64,000 nt of DNA from assembly GCA_027625915.1 (NCBI GenBank), contig JANTQA010000070.1:13645001-13709000 (forward strand). The letters are read 5' to 3'. Position numbers and translations under genes: made by a program. Below are positions 34,970-47,218 of the stretch, piece by piece (position 1 is the first letter of the stretch; every line of letters starts with the position of its first letter). Origin of the DNA: Anaeramoeba flamelloides (lineage: Eukaryota > Metamonada > Anaeramoebidae). Under the pieces are notes generated by a model. The model worked only from the letters and a program-made list of their open reading frames with translations. It had not been told where the DNA came from and ran no database searches.

Positions 34970-36640
34970 AGTTAAGAGTTTATATTCATATGAAATTATA
35001 AAATTATTTTAAATTTAATAAATATCTTTCAAATGGATAATCAATTATTTTGACTATTATGGAATTATTTATTGATATAAATTGAAAAAAATTATTTTTT
35101 TTTTTTGATTTTACGTTAGGTTTTTTTTAATTTTTAAAATAAACAGAAAATTGGACAAAATTTCTGTTTATTTCAAAAAGTAAAAAAAACAAGGTTAACT
35201 TTTTATGAGTTTTCTGTTTATTTGGAAAATCGATAGATTTTACAAATAAAACAGAAAACCACAAGAAAAGCTAGGCACTTGAAGGCACTCTACGGACACT
35301 TCAGATAATTATCATCAGTAATTTTTTTTCTCTGTTTCAGTCTTATTAGATGAGCACAATGTTTTCAAAACTATTCGTTATTATCTATAAAACCCAAATC
35401 TCCAAGTTGAATTAAACTATAATTCATTCTTTAGTTTATTTGGAATTTTTTACCCGAAAAATGCCTTTTTTTCTAGACTAGAAACTTTTAAAAATCGTAG
35501 TTATACTAAAAACAATAAATACAATAGTCTCATGAATTTAAAGTTCTGGAATTTTGATTATATTGTGAATAAATTTATTATTGAAGATGAAAGATTAATG
35601 GATAGTGTAGTTTTGTCTAATTTTTTTTTTTTTCAATTTTATTTTTTCATGCTAGTAGTGTTTCAAAATTAAAAGTGTGTTTTTTGGTTATATGGGACCT
35701 ATACATCAACCAATAAAAGAAACTGATAATAAACCCTAAATAAATATGGTATTGGTTTCCTAAAGTTCTATTATTTTAAAATAAAGTAAAAAAAATGAAG
35801 GATCAAATTACAAAATTTATCTCAAAAAATAGAGTAAATTTTTAAGAAAATTTTAATCATAAAAAAAACAAAAAAATATAGAGAAAATTGAGAATATTTT
35901 ATGTAAAATTTTCAACTATTTGCATGAATAATTTAAATTATTCAGACAAATAACCAGGCATATACTTTCAAAATTGATTTGAACTTAGGTATACTATTTG
36001 GTAGTAGATTGGATGTTGCCTTATTACAAGAAGAAAAAAAAAGTACTGATTATTTTGAAACACAGATTAAGGTCTTTGTGTATGCTTTAATTTGATCACT
36101 GTAATCAAAATTTCAAAACTTCAAATTCAAGATGCTATTATATAATTGTTGTCAGTATAACTACGATTTGTAAAAGTCTCTAGTCTTGAAAAAAGGTTTA
36201 TTTTGGGGGTTAAAATTTTTAAATGGAAGCAACAAACAATAATACTTAAATTCAACTTTAGGATATTGTTTTGATTAAATAATAAACATTAGTTTTGAAA
36301 ACACTCTACTCTTCTAAAAAAACTCACATACAGAAAAAGAACAACTGGTGATAACTATTCTGTTTCCGTTATGTTTTCGAGAATTCATAAGAACAGAGAA
36401 AAATCAAAGATTTTGCTCTATTCTTTTAAATTCTCTACAACCTACAACTTTTTTTTTTACTTTTTGAAATAAACGGAAAATTTATTAAATTTTCTGTTTA
36501 TTTCAAAAAATAAAAAAAAATCGAAGGGAAAAATCAAAAAAAAAAAATATTTTTTCAATTTATATAAATAAATAATTCTTTAATAGAAAAATAATGGTTA
36601 TCCATTTGAAAGGTATTTATTAAATTTAAAACACTTTTAA
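34970..36640. repeat. Large palindrome carrying hairpin arrays A5 and A6
   Basis: Left arm about 34985-35520, right arm about 36140-36640 reversed. Markers: TATCTTTCAAATGGATAA near 35021 with CCATTTGAAAGGTATTTATT near 36602; GTTTTCAAAACTATTCG near 35361 with ATTAGTTTTGAAAACACTC near 36289. Hairpin modules sit in both arms (about 35100-35300 and 36360-36550). The centre is unique AT-rich DNA. Confidence 0.65.
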
Positions 36641-38170
36641 AATAAATTAAATTTCATGATAAATGGTAAATTTTTTTTTCAATTTTTTTTCAACTTTTTT
36701 TTATTTTATTTTTAGATGAAAAACAAATATTTCGAGTGTTTAGAACTGAATATTTATATTGTGATTTTTTTTAATGATAATCGATAACTTCAATTTATAA
36801 AAATATATATTTTCAAATTTTGATTTTTTGTGGACCAATGATTTTGAAATGGAGTTTATATGATTATAACCTCTTAAATGTGAAAAAAAAAATTCAAATT
36901 ATTTACTATTAAGGGATTAGTGTCGCCATAGATTTCTCTAGAATCAAAGTATGTTGCAATTGGGTGTAAATGGTATTAGTACCCAATGACTCTAATAGCT
37001 CAAAAAAATCTATTTTAAATCTTATTACAAAATAAATTATTAGATTTTTAACTAAGGATCACTATTAAGGACTATTCGAATTTCATGCTCTGTGAAGGTT
37101 GAAATAAAATACTATAAACAGAGAAAAAGCTTTAAAAGACAATGGATTGAGGAAAAGTCAAAATATTGCAATTTTGGGAATTTTTGGAATTTTTTAGATT
37201 TGGCTTGATAATCATTTATTGATCCAAAAACTTTTTGAATTTCCCGAACAAAACAAGACAAAACTAAAAAGCTATTTTTTTTGATATTAAGAAAATGCCA
37301 ATCCATTTTCTTTTCAAGTATATTTATACTCTCTCACTACACTCTAACATACTTGAAAAGAAAGTAGAGTGACATTTTTGTTATGAAATTTTTTTCTTCA
37401 GAATTTGTTGAGAATAATTTGGATTTGATGAAGGAAAATTGTTTTTTTTCCTAACTCAAAATTTTCCAAAAAAAACTTAAATTTTTCAAGTTAGTAAGAT
37501 CCCTTAGAACAAGTTTCTTTTAAGTCTATAAATATGTTACTAGGTGGAAAAATAGTGACCACTAACCATAAAATTCGACTAATCCTTCAAGATTTTCATT
37601 TAGAAATTTTTTTAAAATCTTTTACTAAATCTAAAATTATAAAATCCAAGAATAATATTCTAGTATCTAATAATTCATTTTTAGAACTTCCGAAAGTAAC
37701 TATTTTTATACTTTTTTAATTTCAAAGTTTAACTCAATAATAATCAACATAAAAACCCAAAGACTGATTAGTTTGGTTTCATTTTTATAAAGCTTATTGT
37801 AAAATCAATGTATTTCCAATATTTCATAAGTAATTTGTCTAAAAAATCTATAGAGTTAATTATTTAATTATTTTAAATAAATTGAATTTTTTAACTACTA
37901 ATCTACATTTCGCCATAAATTTAAGAAATATATTTTGCAACTTTGTAGTCAGAATATTGATAAATCAACCTTTAAATTTGTGATGAAATGTAGATTTTTT
38001 TCTGAAATTGTTGAGTTTTTAACTAATATATAGATCATTTTTTATTGATGAGATCAACAAATATTATTACTTGACTAATCGATTTTTTTAGTTATATTCG
38101 ATCCATATAAAACTAATGTTTTTAGTCCCAATACAAGATAATCTTTTTTCCAGTTTCAGGGATTGTAAAC
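36641..38170. other. Non-coding AT-rich stretch
   Basis: Contains a short inverted repeat at 37311-37366 (CTTTTCAAGTAT/ATACTTGAAAAG). The 61- and 64-residue frames here have no supporting evidence. Nothing else is recognised. Confidence 0.4.
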
Positions 38171-38878
38171 CTTAAATTAGAAAAAAATAATACAGTAAAA
38201 ATGGATATATCAACTTTTATTGTAAAATATCTCAAAAAATAATATTTGATCCAAGATCTTTTATTAACCAATAGTGTGTATTATAACTGAGGTTATCAAA
38301 AAGTAATAAATTAGTAAATGTTTAATTTTTTTTTGAAAAAATTTTTTCAGTGTAATGCAATGAAAAACCAACCAACTTATAATGTAGGATCGATCTGAAA
38401 AAATCAAGAAAAAAGAGGATATTTTTAGAAAAAAGAGCCAAAGAGTGACACTCAATTTCCAATTAAAATGGTTTTGAATTAAAAATTTGAAAACAGCTAT
38501 GTCAGTTTGAAGTGTTGTTCTTTGGCGCTTTTTGAGATCTCAAAGATTTTTTCTTTCTTTTTTTTTAATTTTTCAAATGAGTTATTTTAATCCCAAGAAT
38601 ATTACATAACTAATATTTGGTTAAATTTAGAGGGTTAGCAAATAATCACAAACCCAGATTAAATATAATCAAATTGATTGCGAACTTCAAGAAAACACTC
38701 TGTTTTAAATTAAAGAAATTTAACCATTTGGAAATATAAAAAAGAGAAAAGATCTTGTTTTTTTTGGATTTTTAATCAATTGATTTTACTTGACCCTTTT
38801 GAAACAATTTTTTTTTTATTTCATTTAAATATTTTACTTTTCAATTTTTTGCTTTTGTATTTTTAAACATTTATATAT

Positions 38879-40377
38879 CCCTTAGCACCCCAAATAACCT
38901 AAAAACCTTTCAAACAAAAATTTTAATTTGAAATGTTATCAAAGGATAATAAGGTATAGAATTAATAAAGAATTATCTTAGAAAGAAAATTTTATAATTA
39001 AAAATTATATAGTTACTTACAATAAAAAAATAACTTGAAAAAAATTTTTCAACATTGTTAATTTTTTTTTGGTTATTGTGATTTTATTATTTTTTAATCC
39101 AAATTTTGTCAAAATAAATTTTTTTTTTTTTTTTTTGAAAAGTTTGTCTAGACATCAAAAACCTCTTAGTTTTAACATTTAAAACACATCATATTTTACT
39201 GGAAATTTTTTTGGCACCTTTTCACCCCAAAATTGACTAAAATGCTTGATTAAATAATTTATTCATTAAAAAAGTTATTATGGCATCACATCGAAAATTT
39301 GTTTTATCTACTGATTACTATTCAATATCAATATCTATATTAGATTCTAAATAATTTAAAGATAAAAAAAAATATAAATCAAATTAGAAAAAAAATCAAA
39401 TTTTTTTTCATTGCAAAATTTGTGAAATTTTTTCAACAAGATTTTTTTTCAATTTTATATGATTTGGCCAATAGTTCGAGTCAGATTAATAATTGATTTT
39501 TTTTTTATTTTTTACAATTTTTTAATTTTTGAATTTTTAAAATCTAGACATAAAATAAACAAAATTGTTGAATTAGAGGCCATATATCAGAACTTATTTA
39601 ACAAGATCTGGATTAATTTATTCAGGAAAAATCCAAATATCGCAAATATATTATTCAAATTTTTATCAATAACAAAATGCAATAAAAAAATTTTGGTTTT
39701 GGAGATTATTTTATTATATTAGAATAATATTTAAGAGTTGATTTTTATTTTATTTTAAATTTAGGTATAAATATTTTATCGATTAAAAAGTAATTTATAT
39801 TTGTTTTATACCAATTTAATAAATTGAAATTATTTTACAATTTTTTTTTTTTTTTTGATTTTCAATTATTATCTATGGCTTAAATAAAAGTTTTAGAAAA
39901 TTAATCATTTTAAAAATTTAATTTTGGCCTTAAGAAATAAATTTCATTTTTCTCTTAATTGGATATTTATTGAAATTTTTTCTTAAAAAAAAATTAAATT
40001 TCAAAGTAATTTATTTTTTTATTTATTTTTTTTTATCATAAAATTAGCAAAATTGTTTGGTGGTTATTATTAATAAATTAATGTGTTGAGTTTTGAATTA
40101 ATATTAATGTAATAAAATTTCTGATTTAAAAAAATAAAATAAAAATAAAAATCTTTAAAAAAAATGTAAAAATGAATAATTATTATTTTTTTTTTCAATT
40201 TCAAAAAAAAAAAATCAATAACTTAACTACTTTCTCTTTGGACTATTTTGACTTTTTATTATAATTTAAATCTGGATTAAAGACAAATAAGAAAATTAAT
40301 ATATTAGTAGATCAATATCATTTTAAATCTAATTTATAAAAACTTGATGAAATTTAGGCAAATCGGGGTGCTAAGGG
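38879..40377. mobile_element. TIR element family E, copy 1 (CCCTTAGCACCCC ends)
   Basis: 1499 bp with exact 13-bp inverted ends, CCCTTAGCACCCC at 38879 and GGGGTGCTAAGGG at 40365-40377, and TATATA on both outer sides. It matches 57650-60395 in the same orientation, outside a 1.4-kb insertion there. No transposase reading frame is evident; the 87-residue frame at 39459-39722 is not kept in the second copy. Confidence 0.8.
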
Positions 40378-40754
40378 ATATATATATATATATATATATA
40401 TTCAAGGAAAAATTGTTAAATATATATTTTTATACTCAAATTATTTTTGAGGGAATATAAGTAAAAGAGAAAATTTGATTGTAATTTGTACATAATCAAT
40501 AATAAATAATTAAAATATTTTTTTTTTCTGTGAAATTTGTATTTTAAGTAGTTTATTTTTGAAGTAATATTGTATTTTTTTCATTAATTGTTTAAATAAA
40601 AATACGAAAAATTTGGGAAATAGAAAATTTAAAATTAATAAATGCAGATCTAAATAATTTTAGACAAAGTTAATTATAAATATTTCTGGATGGAAAGGTC
40701 TAGAATATTTAAAAATTATTAGGTATAATAATAATATCAACAAAAATTCGTGTC

Positions 40755-41295
40755 GAAAAGAGCCGTAGAGTGCCTTAGAGTATCATAGAGTCCCTATATT
40801 TTTTTAAAAATTTCTGAAATAAAATGTAAAATTTTTAAATTTTCTTTTAATTTCTAAAATTAAAAAAAACCTAACTGTAATTTTTTTGAGTTTTCTATTT
40901 TATTTGTGAATTTTTCTTGATTTTTTTTTTACTTTTTCAAATAAACAAAAAAATTTGTTAAATGTTCAGTTTATTTCAAAAATTCAAAAAAAACTAACGA
41001 AAAAACATAGATTTTCTAAATTAAAGCGAAATCTTCAAAAAAACCTAGAAAACTTCACAAATAAAATAGAAAACTCAAAAAAAAAAAAGAAAATCTATTG
41101 ATTTTCCAAATAAACAGTAAATTCAAGAAAAAATAACTCCCATTTTCCAGAATTTAAAAGAATGGAGAAAAATCAAAGATTTTAGTCAATTCTTTTGAAT
41201 TCTTGAAAAGTAAGGGCCATTTTTTTAATTAAAGAACTAAACAGATAATTTAATAAATTCTCTGGTTCTTTCTTAAATTAAAAAAAACCTAACAA
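40755..41295. repeat. Hairpin array A7
   Basis: Begins GAGCCGTAGAGTGCCTTAGA and holds at least five palindromic modules: the AATTTCTGAAATAAAATG/TTTCTAAAATTAAAAAAA type, the TTCAAATAAACA/TGTTTATTTCAA type, the TTTTGAGTTTTCTATTT type and the CAGAATTTAAAAGAATGG type. It ends AAACCTAACAACC. The other LINE copy (50430-50790) has an array at the same point. Confidence 0.8.
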
Positions 41296-41484
41296 CCAAA
41301 ATAATTAAAATGGAAGGGTTCTACTTCCATTTTAAAATTAAAAAGTTTCACAAATTATCTTTATAGATATTCATCTGTTTATGATAAAAATAAATTAAAA
41401 ACAAAATTTGGCAACTTATGTAAAAATCATTCTAATCGGGAAATAATAGAAGATATCGATCATTTTCTTTGGGACCGTGTCTTC

Positions 41485-41920
41485 AAGTGCCGTAGAGTGC
41501 CTAGTTTTTTTTTAATTTCAGAAATAAAAAGTAAAATTTTGAAATTTTATTTTAATTTCTAAAATTAAAAAAAAAACTAAAGGTGGTTTTCTTGATGTTT
41601 TCTATTTTATTTGTTAAATCTATCAATTTTCTTTCAGTTTTTTTTTACTTTTTGAAATAAACCGAAAATTTATTAAAATTTTCGGTTTATTTCAAAAAGT
41701 AAAAAAAACCTAGAATACTTCACAAATAAACAGTTAACTCAAGAAAACTTCAACATTCTTTTCTAGAATTTAAAGGAATGGAGAAAAATCAAAGATTTAA
41801 TTCAATTCTTTTGAATTCTGGAAAAGCTAACAGTAGATTTTTTTAATTTAAGAAATAAACAGAAAATTAAATAAATTTTCTGTTTCGTTCTTAAATTAAA
41901 AAAAAACTAACGAGGCAAAT
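41485..41920. repeat. Hairpin array A8, at an occupied/empty site
   Basis: Begins CAAGTGCCGTAGAGTGCCTA and ends AAAAAACTAACGAGGC. It splits the LINE coding sequence just after HFLWD. The other LINE copy (near 50245) reads straight through this point as HFLWDCPLHGKNRK, so the array was inserted here after the copies separated. Confidence 0.85.
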
Positions 41921-42346
41921 TCCACAGAAAAAATCGAAAATTTTGGATTAAGGAATTAATTCAAATAAACAAAAATAATAAACAATTAAAGAATAATTCT
42001 TGATATTATTCGGAATAAAAGCTCATATTTATTTTATCATTGATTAATGATCAAGTAAATTATAACTCTTTGTTAAAATTTCTAAACAAAAACTTTCAAA
42101 TTAGGTCTGTAAGAGGAAACTAGTTTCCTCCCTTCAAAATAAAAAAAAAAAGACAAAAAATTAATTATCATTGCTTTAATGAAATAATATTTCATCAATA
42201 TATTACTAATTTTTAAATAACAAATTCGAGAAATAAACTAATTTCAATAATAGAGGGCCCAAATTTTTTTATTGAAAATTTTTATTATTCGTTAAATAAT
42301 TAATTCAAATAATATATAAATTAATTATTTGAATGTTATTTCATAA

Positions 42347-42547
42347 TACAGTCAGTTTCACTTTTAAGGCACAAACTTTCAACGAAATTTAAGTCACAAA
42401 AAAAATCTCAAATTAAGGCACATTTTTTGGAATTTTAATTTTTACAATTTATTTTACTAGAAGCTGAATTTTGTGCTTTAATTTGAGATTTTTTTTGTGC
42501 CTTAAATTTCGTTGAAAGTTTGTGCCTTAAAAGTGAAACTGACTGTA
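42347..42547. mobile_element. Palindromic MITE family A, copy 3 (nested in Tc1 element)
   Basis: 201 bp, starting TACAGTCAGTTTCACTTTTA and ending AAAGTGAAACTGACTGTA, nearly perfect foldback. Lying inside the Tc1 element, it is younger than that insertion. Confidence 0.92.
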
Positions 42548-42752
42548 ATTAATAGTAATTGAGATAAAATTAATTAAAATTAATATTTTAAATTAATATT
42601 TTGAATTTTTAAAGATTTTCTCAAAAAAATTTTCAATTGGAAAGAAATTTTAATTTTATATTTTTTTTTCATTTTTTTCATTTTTTCTTTTTATTTTCTT
42701 TTTGATTCATTTTCTGATTTTGGATATTGAATTTTTTACTAATATTTTTTAC

Positions 42753-42953
42753 ATGTTAGAGAATTATCGAAATAATTTAAATGAAAGAGAAATTCGATTA
42801 AATATAATACTATTATATGAAGAGGGGTTAAGTCAAAGAAAAATTGCAGAAAGATTGAATATAACAAGAAAAAAAGTTAGATATTGGATAAAAAAATTTC
42901 AAATAAAAAAGTATTTTTTTCTTTTTTCTTTTTTTTTTTACTTTTTTTCTTTC

Positions 42954-42996
<43 letters not shown>

Positions 42997-44027
42997 TTTT
43001 TTAGTACGTTAGAAAATACATATTCAACAGGTCGAAAAAGAAAACAAAACGAGGAAACAAAAATTCTTATTGAAAAAATTACAAAAGATAATCGTAAAAT
43101 GAGTTGCAAAAAAATTAAAATCTTTTTTATCAAATAACCACAATATAAATCTATCAACAACAACAATTTACAATATTAGAAAAGAACTTAAATTTAATTT
43201 TTTTATTACCAAAAAAAAAGAACACTGCTAACAAATAAACAAAAAAGAAAAAAGATTAAAATTTGCAAAAAAATATCTCAACAATCCTATTGATTGGAAG
43301 AAAGTGATTTTTACAGATGAAAAATGGTTTTATTTTTCTGGTTTAAAAAGAAAAATTTGGAGACAAACTGGTGAAAGAGATGGTATGTTTTTTTTTTTTT
43401 TTTTTTTTTTTTAATTCATCTCATTTTTTTTGAATATTTAAAATAACAAGTTAATTCTCTTCATTCAATTTTGCAAAAAAAATTAAAATAAATAAAAAAT
43501 TTTAAATATTTTTTTTATAATAGATTCAGTTTTTTGAGAGGTTTACTAAATTTATACCAAAAGTAATGTTTTTTGGTGGAATAAATTATTCATATCAATC
43601 AACATTAATTAAGTGTCCAAAAATAGTAAACTCGGAATCTTATCAAAAAAAACATTATTTCCAGAAGTAAAATTTTTTCTGGAATGGATAATCTTTTTGT
43701 AAAAAACAATGGATATTGATGCAAGATGGAGCTACTTCGCATACATCAATATCAACAAAAGAGTATCTGAAAAAGAAATGTAATGTTTTAAAAAAAATGG
43801 CCACCCAACTCACCGGATTTAAATCCAATTGAACATTTATGGGGGATTATGGACAAAAAAAATAAGTGACGAGACACCTAAAACAAAAAACCAATTAATT
43901 AAAAAAATGTAGACAAGTTTGGAATAATATTGAATGGGAAATAATAGAAAATCTTTGCAATTCAATGAAAAAAAGATTAAGATTGGTAATAGAATTAAAA
44001 GAGGAATGCATTAATGGCTTTTATTAA
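42753..44027 (+). pseudogene. Tc1/mariner transposase remnant, DD34E
   Basis: It starts at ATG 42753 (MLENYRNNLNEREIRLN). A helix-turn-helix follows, GLSQRKIAERLNITRKKVRYW, then GRKRKQN. The first catalytic Asp is in IFTDEKWFYFSG (about 43311), the second in LMQDGATSHTS (about 43718) and the Glu in SPDLNPIEHLWGIM (about 43815). The last two are 34 residues apart, the Tc1 signature. Two pyrimidine-only gaps look like introns: 42911-43004 (GTATTTTTT...TTTTAG) and 43383-43523 (GTATGTTTT...AATAG). At least one stop and three frame changes lie in the body, one at the 8-A run before TGGCCACCC. Confidence 0.88.
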
Positions 44028-44240
44028 TTTGAAAAAATTACAAAAAAGAAGGGCCCAAAAAAAAAAAATTTTATTTTTAAATATATTTTTTTTTATTTTT
44101 TATAAAAAGTTAATTCGAAATAAATAAAAACTCAACAAATATAATTTAGATTATTTAATTTTTATTTTAATTGTTTTAAATATTCGTTAATTAATTATTA
44201 TTTTTTTTGTTATTATTTTGTGGGCCCCACTTTTTTGAAT

Positions 44241-44539
44241 CTAGTTTATAATTTAAATTTAAAGTATTTTAAGAAGAATTAGAGAAAGATCGTTCTACAA
44301 TAAAAAGTTCTTTGGACTTGTTTAAAAATATTATTATTATTATTTTAAATTATTTCATATTTATTATTTGTTTTTTGCAATTATATAGTGTTATTGAGAG
44401 AGATAAATATAAAATAACTTGAATAAATATCTCAAAATTGATTTTATCAAGTGAAGTATTCAGAAAATAATTTTTATAAGAATAATAATCTTAAAAAAAT
44501 AATTTTTGTACATAATTACCAAATATTTAGATATATGTA
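44241..44539. other. Short non-coding gap
   Basis: AT-rich sequence between the Tc1 element and repeat F; nothing recognised. Confidence 0.35.
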
Positions 44540-45185
44540 ATAATAAATATAAAATTAGAAAAACGATATTTGTTTGAAAATTTTAAAAAAATAAATCTTC
44601 TTTAGGGATTATCATTTCCAAGTTCAAATTCTAAAAAAAATTGCAACTTGTACAATAAAATTTGAAAGAATATTTAACAAAATCAACAGAATATGTTATG
44701 AGTTTTACAGATTTGGAATGAAAACTATGAAAAGGTAAAAACATTTTTTAAAATGATCAAAATAATTGAAAATTTATGAAAATTGTTGAAACTGTAAAAG
44801 ATTTTGAAATTTTTAATAATAAAAGAAATTCAAAGTTTCTAAATTTAACTGAAATTATTTAAAATTTTTAAAAAATATTTTTAGATACAATTTCGTATTT
44901 TCTCAGCTCAAAAATTAGACTCTAAATATAAACGTAAAAAAAAAACTCTTCAAATTTATAAATTTTTGTTGATAAATTAAAAATTTGACTTTAAATTGAT
45001 AAAATTGAAAAAATCACACTATTTTTAGAGAGTATAATTCAATTGTTGATTAAAAAATGTAATTATTACAATAAATTATTTTTTGATTAAATTTTCATCA
45101 AAATATTTTTTTTTAAGTTAGATAAATGAAAAAAACTAAATTGATATAATCCAATTATTTTAGTTCTTAATTTGTCAAATTTATC
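44540..45185 (+). repeat. Dispersed repeat F, copy 2
   Basis: Collinear with 28380-29020, e.g. GATATTTGTTTGAAAATTTT near 44565 and TTTTAGTTCTTAATTTGT near 45158. It ends where a family C element starts, as in the other copy. Confidence 0.65.
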
Positions 45186-46500
45186 TTTAAGGGTGGAAGT
45201 ACATTTTTCATTTTTTGAGTGCCTCCATTTATGTGAAACTGAATTCTTCAAATTATTTCTTTAACCAAATACATTGATATTTTCATAAATAATAGAGTGG
45301 AATATATCGTAGTATAAGATATTTTCATACCAATAAAAAAATTTAAATCAATAAAATGAAAAAATTAATCAAAATTCATAAATATTAGAGTGAAATATAT
45401 CTTAGTATAAGATATTTTCATACCAATAAAAAAACTGAAATCAAAAAAATGAAAAAATTCATCAAAAAAAAATTAATAAAAATCCTATATTACTTGATCT
45501 TATCTATAATATTTGATACAATTATTTATACTTTATTTGGTTTTATCTTTAATTCTTTATGAAAAAAATTTTGTTTGGAAAATTTTTAAAAAAAACAATT
45601 TACTTTTATTACGACAGAATTTTCAAAATGAATTTAAAAATCCTATTTTCATTTAATTCATCTAATTCTAGTTTTAATTCAGAAAATCAGATATTTTTTT
45701 TCATTTTTCTTGAGAATAAGGGTTTATTGGACAAATTCGTTTGATTTTATAATTATTTATTTTCTATTAAAATGAGAACTCAAAAAAATACTGAATCTGA
45801 TTGTAATTTTTTCTTGAATTTCTCAATTATTTTGATTTGAATCTTTTGTAACTGTTTTTTTGATTCCAAGAATTCAACCCCTCTATTTTAATTTTTGAAA
45901 TAGTATTCTTGGTTTTGACTTGTTTTGATAAAAAATATTTGAAAAAAGAATTTTGAAAGCAAATTTGTCACAAAATGTTTTTTAAAATAATAATAAATTG
46001 TAATGGGGTGAGAAATTCAAGTAAAAAAAATAGTTTTTTTTATACAATCTAAGAAGATAAAGAAAATCAATCTTCAAAAATAGGCTTTTATCGATTTATT
46101 TTTTTTTTCATTCTTGATTTCAACAAATTTATTTGGAATGCAGATCTTTCGTGTTTTGTCTCTAAAAGAAAATATTTGTTTCAAATGCACACCTTTTCGG
46201 GTATATTTTTTTTTGGTTTACTGTTTGGTTAATTTTCAATAGTCAGTATAAATACATCTCTAGATACAAAACCAAATTTAATAAAACCATGAATTTTATC
46301 AAAAAAAATGGTTCAAAAAATTGAAAAATTTAAGATTCAACTCTGTATTACTTTGATTCCATTCACGAATAGACTAGTGAATGGTGATTTTGGTTTCAAA
46401 GTTCCAATATCTGGTGGCACTCAAAAAATATTTTTCAAGTAAGGTTTACACAATTATAATTTTTCAAAATGGTAGAATGTACTTACTCCCTTAAAATCGA
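45185..46500 (-). mobile_element. TIR element family C, copy 4
   Basis: About 1.3 kb, collinear with 9243-10700. Ends TTTAAGGGTGGAAGTACAT and, reversed, TTTAAGGGAGTAAGTACATT. Near 45300-45425 about 70 bp is tandemly duplicated (AAGATATTTTCATACCAATA twice). No transposase. Confidence 0.75.
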
Positions 46501-47147
46501 TTTTTGATTTCAATAAATTAATTTTGTTTTTTTTTATTATTTATTATCCAAAATCTTGGTAATGTACTTGCAATAAAAAAGCAAGATGGAAATATAGTAA
46601 AAAAACAAATAATTTTTTTGTCTTTTTTATTGATGTATGAAGAGATCAAAGAGCCTCTATAACAATTGTGTACTAATAGTAAACTAGAAAGTTAGATGCT
46701 GATATATATATTGGAATAGGGAATTTTCCAAGTTTTTTATTGGTTGAAATAACAAAAGTGAAAAAATAAAAAGTAAAATTAAAAAAAAGAATTAAAGCAA
46801 TTTGAATTAAAAAAAAGCAATTGAAAAAACAAATATAAAAAATTTTGAAAGTATATTTTAATAGGCAATTGGTAAAAAATAGAATTAAAACCAATGCCAG
46901 GCTTATATTAAGAACACTCAAAATCATAATCATGATACTTTTATTTAAAATTTTCTCGTTTATGATTTTAAGTAATCGTGAAATGTAAGTTGAGAAGGAG
47001 TTTGTTCTGTAAATTACAAATTTTTTTCTTGTTCATTAAAATTTGTTTGCTTTATGTTGTCAATTGTTGTCTGTATATCTTTTTTTTTAAGTTACTCAGA
47101 CTGTAATGTTTTAGCATTTCAGTAAGTAGGTAACCTCTTTTTTTTTA
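46501..47147. other. Gap between family C element and RCC1-BTB copy
   Basis: Contains an 86-residue hydrophobic minus-strand frame (46673-46933) that I do not accept as a gene. T runs lie at about 47138-47157, where the duplicated RCC1-BTB segment begins. Confidence 0.35.
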
Positions 47148-47218
47148 TTTTTTTTCCTTTGTAACTCTTCTTTTCAAGAATAAAGAAATTTAGCTCTTGA
47201 AAAAATGTAAATAGCAAA

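Larger units (their letters stand above)
33530..38350. repeat. 190-bp inverted repeats 4.8 kb apart
   Basis: About 33530-33701 and 38171-38350 are inverted copies: TAATAAAAGATCTTGGATCA near 33609 answers TGATCCAAGATCTTTTATTA near 38247. They may be the ends of a large decayed element or an old inverted duplication. Inside lie a TTAA-flanked element (33699-34920), a large palindrome (34970-36640) and AT-rich DNA without a supported gene. Confidence 0.65.
40605..42150 (+). mobile_element. LINE type 2 fragment, copy 1, interrupted by two hairpin arrays
   Basis: LINE pieces at about 40605-40755, 41295-41485 and 41920-42150 are collinear with 50955-49845 on the other strand. Near 41410 the reading KFGNLCKNHSNREIIEDID followed by HFLW is the C-terminal zinc motif, with its first Cys changed. 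The 3' end is the palindrome GAGGAAACTAGTTTCCTC (about 42114-42131), then poly-A. Arrays A7 and A8 separate the pieces. Confidence 0.75.
42253..44240 (+). mobile_element. Tc1-type DD34E transposon (decayed)
   Basis: About 2 kb with ends containing GAGGGCCCAAA at the left and, reversed, GTGGGGCCCACAAA at the right. It encloses a transposase remnant and carries a palindromic MITE (42347-42547) in its left part. Several frame changes and stops in the transposase mean that this copy is not autonomous. Confidence 0.85.

Noticed and set aside
42702-43004. 100-residue frame ending in a long Phe run
   Set aside because: Its first half is the transposase N-terminus; the Phe run is the T-rich intron-like stretch read through.
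46673-46933. 86-residue hydrophobic minus-strand frame
   Set aside because: Phe/Ile/Leu-rich frames are expected from T-rich DNA. No neighbouring exon, repeat copy or recognisable motif supports it.
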